This document shows, piece by piece, positions 59,761-64,000 of a DNA stretch of 64,000 bases. Each line of letters starts with the position of its first letter. Within the stretch, counting starts at the first letter, position 1. Under the pieces are notes generated by a model that was not told the DNA's origin, ran no database searches, and worked only from the letters and a program-made list of their open reading frames with translations. The stretch comes from Mangifera indica. Taxonomy: Eukaryota > Streptophyta > Magnoliopsida > Sapindales > Anacardiaceae. The stretch is from assembly GCF_011075055.1 (NCBI RefSeq), contig NW_025401100.1, positions 186,001 to 250,000 on the forward strand, in the 5' to 3' direction. Both the position numbers and the translations under genes were made by a program.

Positions 59761-60766
59761 CTAGAACTGATCTAACGTCTGGGAAATCATGCGCATGGAT
59801 GGCCTAGATCGTGGATTGACATGTAAGCAAGCAGTTGCTAGCTTTACAATGGTCATCACTTGTTCCTCAACTTCAGGAGGAGGAAGTGGAAGTCGTTGGT
59901 CCAGAATATCTTTCACCAGCATGCTCTCACTTGTTAAATGGGACAATAGAGCAGAGATTATATCGCCTGGATGCTTTCCTTTAATCACTTCCATTGCTAT
60001 CACTCCAAAACTATACACATCACATTTTTCTGTAACTTCCATTGTATAAGCGAGCTCTATAAAAAATTCAGTCTGAATCGTCATTATACAAACATTATGT
60101 CATATATTAAAATTAGGCACGCAATTCAGAATGAGCTATAATACCTGGTGCAATGTATCCATATGTGCCAGCAAGTTCGGTCCAATTGGATGAGTCTCTC
60201 TTCAACAGCTTAGCAGTGCCAAAATCTGAAACATGAGCCACATATTCCTCGTCAAGCAAAATGTTGTTGCTTGATATGTCTCGATGAACAATCGGAATAG
60301 AGCAATTATGATGCATGTAAGACAGCGCATGAGCCACATCCCTGACGATATTCACCCTCTTGAACCAATTCAATTCTTTAGCGGTTTCTTCTTTGCTCAA
60401 GATTGTGGCCAAACTACCCCTTTCAAGATACTCATAAACTAAAAAAGAGTGTTGCTTGTTTGAACAAAAGCCGTACAACTTCACAATGTTTCGGTGTCGT
60501 ATCTCCGTTAAAGTCTTGACCTAATTCAAAAACTCCTTTTGATGTGTTATTTCAACATTTGGTAACGGGTGGAGTTTTTTAATAGCTACTATGCTACCTG
60601 ATGGCAGCATGGCCTTATAAACGCTACTGTATCCTCCTTTCCCAATACAGTACCTAGCATCAAAAGCTTTGGTTGAATCCATGATTTCTTTGTACAGAAT
60701 TCTTCCACCAACAGTTGACACCGAGATAAGCTCGCCATCCTCCCCACTGCTTTGTTCAGCTGATTT
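59761..60766 (-). pseudogene. MIK2-like receptor kinase copy 5, kinase part, cut by an LTR element
   Basis: Exon 1 portion 60766-60145, intron 60144-60057 (GT-AG) and exon 2 60056-59761 (TAG). It encodes the juxtamembrane region and a kinase with glycine loop [15 protein letters not shown] lysine, HRD and DFG intact. A GAG-to-TAG change at 60523-60521 sits just after KEFLN, at the catalytic alpha-C glutamate. Homology ends exactly where the LTR at 60767 begins, so the extracellular part should lie beyond the element, outside this window. Nonsense plus insertion make it non-functional. Confidence 0.9.
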
Positions 60767-63430
60767 TGTAATATTCACCTTTTAATTATTATTATCATTA
60801 GTATTATTATTATTATCATAATTATTATTATTATTATTATTTTTTTAAATAGGATAAAATTTAAATTTTAGGGGATAAGGTGAGTTTAATTTTTTAAAAA
60901 TATTTTATTAGGTAAAATCTAGATAATAGTTAAATCTTTCCATTAAGAGATGAGATATTTTATTGGTGATAAATGTGGATTTATTTCAAAACTTATTTTT
61001 CTTTAAAGAAAAATAAAATCATTATTAATAAAGGGAGAGAGAGGATTTTCTTATTTTCAAAACAAAGAGCAAAGTTTGGAGTAATGATTTTAGGAAGAGA
61101 AGAATTGTGAGTAGGAGACTAAAGCAAGGAAATAGTGTTGTTTTATTTCATTAAGGTATGTCTCAATATTTTATTATTTTGATATATAGGTGTTTTATGA
61201 TTTGAAGATTAGGGTTTCTTTTAGGATTCGACTCAATTTTGCATTGTAAATTGCTTCTTTCATGATAGTTTTATATTAGTTTGTAAATTTACTAAAAACA
61301 AAAGAAAATTATGTACCTTTAATTCTATTTTTATTTTATATATTAATTTCGTTTTATGAAAAGAAAGAAAAAAATAATAATAATACAATTTTTTAGCAAT
61401 TTGTTGATATCTTAATTTGGTAAAAGATTTATTTATTTTTATATATATTTTTTTCATCGTTTTCAATTTAAATATTTTTTTAACATAAATCAATATGTCT
61501 AGTTATGTTCTGAAAATTTTCATAATTTTATCTATTTAATACAATTTATTAAAATTGTTAAAGTATTGAGTGTTAAACCTGAAATTTATTTGACAGAATT
61601 TGTGACTAGTAAAGAAATATAATTTTCAGTTTCTTTTTGAATTGATTTTGACTTGAATAATTTTTTTATAAGTAAATTAGCATATATAGTTTAATTCTGG
61701 AAGTTTTCAAAATTTTGTAAATTTTATGTTATCTACTAAAATTATTATAAGTGTATATGTTCAATCTGGAATATTTTTGACAGTGTTAATGGTTTGTGAT
61801 AAAAATTTCGTTTTGCATGACTTTTAAAATATTTTGGGTTCATATTTTTTTGATAAAAACGTCAATATGTTAAGTTTATATTTGCAAAATTTCGTGAATT
61901 TTCGAGTTATACAGAATTTTATAAAATTGCTGGAAGCATGAACTGTCAAACTTGAAAACTGTTGTTGTGATTAGGAGCTGTGGACGGAAGTAATTTTTTT
62001 TAGAAGTTTATATTTATTTTTTTTAGCTGAATAATTTTTGGGTAAACCATCTATATGTCTTCTTTGTCTTTGCAAAGTTTTGTAACGTTTTAATTTGTGT
62101 AAAAATTTATAAAATTCATAGAACGAAGGTTATACAGTATAAATATGTGTTAGTTAAGTCTAGGATTATTCACCTTAGACACTCTTAGAATTTGTAAAAT
62201 TAGTTTTGGAATTGAGGATTTTCAGTGGGATTTAAGGATATTACTAAGAGTATTATTACAATTTGAATTCATTGGTTTTGGCTAGGATCCGAATAGGTTG
62301 TACGTGATAGCTTGGATCGTATAAGGGTTTGTGTAGACTTTTGCTGGTAGTCAAGGTAAGTAGAAACTATTCTTTTTGTATACATAAAAATGTTATATGT
62401 TTGGAAATGATACTTAAATCTGAAAAATTTGGTTTTCGCAAGCTATATAATATTTTTATAAACGTCTTCTATCAAACCCAAAGAATTTCTACAAATGCTT
62501 TGTTTATATAATATATATATATATGTTTCTTTGATTTATATATATAATTGTTTTGTTCGCATACATGGGTTGTAAGTTATATAAATGATATTTCATTCTG
62601 TTTGTATCAAATGACTTTTGCAAGTTATAAAATATTTTCGTATACTTTTTGTTCCACTTAAATTTTAATTACTCAGACATTGATTCAATAAAATTATTTA
62701 TGGTACATTTATGATTTGAAATTTTGTTTATATATATACGGTTTTGACTCATTGTCCGTAGTCTCTGAATATCTGCTCTGAACTCTGAAACTATAAGTTT
62801 GGTCCAGCTGGATTATTTGTTCTGTTGTGCACATTTCTGAAATTCTGGCCGGGTCACCGGGATTACAGGTGACATTTGATTCTGAAATTTTGGCCGGGTC
62901 ACCGGGAGTACAGGTGACACTACGTGACAAGAGTTTAAAATAAATTTTGACTTAAGTTTGATAGTTTGAAAGGTTCTGAAATAATTTATTTATTTATTTA
63001 TTTATTTGTGGTTTTATATGTGTAAGCACTTGGTTTTCTGTTTGACCTTCTTTTATTTGATTTTCTTTATTAATGTTTAAATTAAATGTTTAAGTATGCA
63101 TATATAACGTTTAGCTTCTGCTTACTGAGTTGACGGCTTACCCCTCGTCATTAACATTTTTGCAGATTAAAGATGTCATAAAGTGTGAGTTTCTGTTTAG
63201 CTTTGGGGAATAAAGAATAAAAGAAGTTAGCTGGGAAGATTGGCTAAGAGAAAAAAAAAAAAATAATAAATTAGTTTAGTAACTATTTGATTGTATGTTT
63301 TGTTTGAAAGATTTTTGTTTTTCATGTTTTTTTGTGGTTGAAAAACTTTGTATTCAAGATTTGACTTTATTTAAGGGATTTATGAAGTCTTTTGAAATCA
63401 TATGTTTTATTATAGTTTTGGGGTGTTACA
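60767..63430 (+). mobile_element. 5' LTR of a Tekay/Del-like Gypsy element
   Basis: Begins TGTAATATTCACC and ends GGGTGTTACA, with short inverted ends TGTAA/TTACA. The length of about 2.66 kb fits the long LTRs of the Tekay/Del chromovirus clade. An initiator-Met primer-binding site and a gag gene follow. It contains an ATT/TTA microsatellite at 60779-60845 and a GC-richer 45-bp tandem pair at 62835-62918. The host gene is receptor-kinase copy 5; the left target duplicate would be GATTT (60762-60766), but the right one is outside the window. Confidence 0.85.
62835..62918 (+). repeat. 45-bp tandem duplication inside the LTR
   Basis: Two copies of TTCTGAAATT(C/T)TGGCCGGG followed by TCACCGGGA(T/G)TACAGGTGACA, starting at 62835 and 62880. 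It is clearly richer in G+C than its surroundings. Confidence 0.75.
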
Positions 63431-63434
63431 GTTG

Positions 63435-63446
63435 TGGTATCAGAGC
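63435..63446 (+). other. Primer-binding site (initiator tRNA-Met type)
   Basis: TGGTATCAGAGC, four bases after the LTR end. Confidence 0.85.
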
Positions 63447-63617
63447 TTTAGGTTTAAGATTCTGTAGACTTTTAAGATGATTTTAATTTGTGTTGTGGTA
63501 ATATGATTTAGCAATAAAATCATGTTATATGATTATCTTTAGATAAATTTAGTATATATATAGGCTTATATTTTTAGTTTACACTAAAGTTTTGCTAATT
63601 TTGTTATTGTCATTAAG

Positions 63618-64000
63618 ATGCCACCACGTAAATCTGCTACAAGGCAAGACCCTTCAGCTTCGAGAGATGACAATCAAGATAATGACAACATTACCCTTCG
63701 TCAACTTGCTCAAGAAAGCAACCCGATGTTGTATGCGATGAATAAATTTCTAGAAAGTCAAGCTCGAGTCTTAGAGCAATTAGCAAATGGTCAAGCCCCC
63801 GCAAGGCAGGATGTGAGGAACGAAGAACAAGATGTTAATGCTGGTGGTGCAACGTTGGAGCAATTTAAGAAGTTAGGACCTCCTGTCTTCAAAGGGACCA
63901 CAGATCCTATGGTAGCTGAAGCTTGGTTGAAGCAAATGCAAAAGATATTCACAGCTATGGGGTGTAGTGATAATCAAAAGGTTGTCTTTGCTACATTTAT
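63618..64000 (+). CDS. gag: Gag of the Tekay/Del-like element (5' part, runs off the window)
   Basis: Open from ATG 63618 (MPPRKSATRQDPSAS) to the window end, 127 codons. The basic N-terminus is followed by FKKLGPPVFKGTTDPMVAEA and W-L-K-Q-M, then IFTAMGCSDNQKV, the conserved start of the Ty3/Gypsy gag domain as found in Tekay/Del-type plant elements. Gag forms the particle that packages the element RNA. No stop or frameshift is seen in the visible part, so this element may be young. Pol should follow to the right. Confidence 0.85.
   Translation, partial: MPPRKSATRQDPSASRDDNQDNDNITLRQLAQESNPMLYAMNKFLESQARVLEQLANGQAPARQDVRNEEQDVNAGGATLEQFKKLGPPVFKGTTDPMVAEAWLKQMQKIFTAMGCSDNQKVVFATF

Larger units (their letters stand above)
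31465..60766 (+). repeat. Tandem segmental duplication (two ~14-15 kb modules)
   Basis: Modules 31465-46758 and 46759-60766 repeat the same order: upstream region, CT-rich segment, Mutator-like element, LTR remnant, Pumilio fragment, conserved ORF, AT spacer, receptor kinase. Stretches such as 34459-35700 against 50998-52235 are nearly identical. Differences are insertions (nested Mutator-like element, Copia, MITE) and the deletion at 33921. Confidence 0.85.

Noticed and set aside
60779..60845. ATT/TTA repeat considered as a breakpoint-generated satellite
   Set aside because: It lies inside the Tekay-like LTR and is part of the element.
1..64000. Search for CRISPR arrays, bacterial defence or biosynthetic operons, tRNA and rRNA genes
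   Set aside because: Gene structure, introns and elements are those of plant nuclear DNA. No spaced short repeats, operons or RNA-gene signatures were seen by eye.

Overview
This window is nuclear DNA of a eudicot plant. It is AT-rich and carries GT-AG introns, a tandem family of plant LRR receptor-like kinases of the MIK2-like (LRR-XII) type, fragments of a plant Pumilio (APUM) gene, and plant-type Ty3/Gypsy, Copia and Mutator-like elements. The species cannot be fixed from the sequence. There are no prokaryotic operons, CRISPR arrays or recognisable RNA genes.

The window is built on a tandem segmental array. The repeating module, about 14-15 kb when complete, reads left to right: a Pumilio C-terminal gene fragment (+), an unrecognised conserved ORF (+), an AT-rich spacer with a short minisatellite, an MIK2-like receptor kinase (-), its promoter, a CT-rich stretch, an RS-domain gene fragment (-), a Mutator-like element and LTR-element debris, and then the next Pumilio fragment. 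Two nearly complete modules run 31465-46758 and 46759-60766. A shorter one occupies about 19890-31464. A fourth copy (about 710-18104) lies in inverted orientation, so its receptor kinase is on the + strand and ends tail-to-tail against a second truncated kinase gene (18108-19749, -).

Of five receptor-kinase copies only one is intact: 43575-46758 (-), two exons, 1031 aa, with signal peptide, about 23 LRRs, one membrane span and a kinase domain with all core motifs. The other four carry nonsense and frameshift lesions. Three are also split by LTR retrotransposons: a gag-only Athila-like element at 9440-17277, a chromodomain Gypsy element at 22652-28751, and a long-LTR Tekay/Del-like element beginning at 60767 and leaving the window in its gag gene.

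The elements give relative dates. A ~1.5 kb Mutator-like element (34459-36843 and 50998-52478) was present before its module was duplicated. An 880-bp relative then inserted into only one copy, and the matching empty site is visible in the other. A Copia remnant (49101-50154) splits the RS-gene exon in one module, and the same region is deleted from the other.

No new multi-gene system was found. The most interesting features are the inverted receptor-kinase pair around 18.1 kb, which could produce hairpin RNA against the intact paralogue, the breakpoints of the inverted module, and the layered insertion history.
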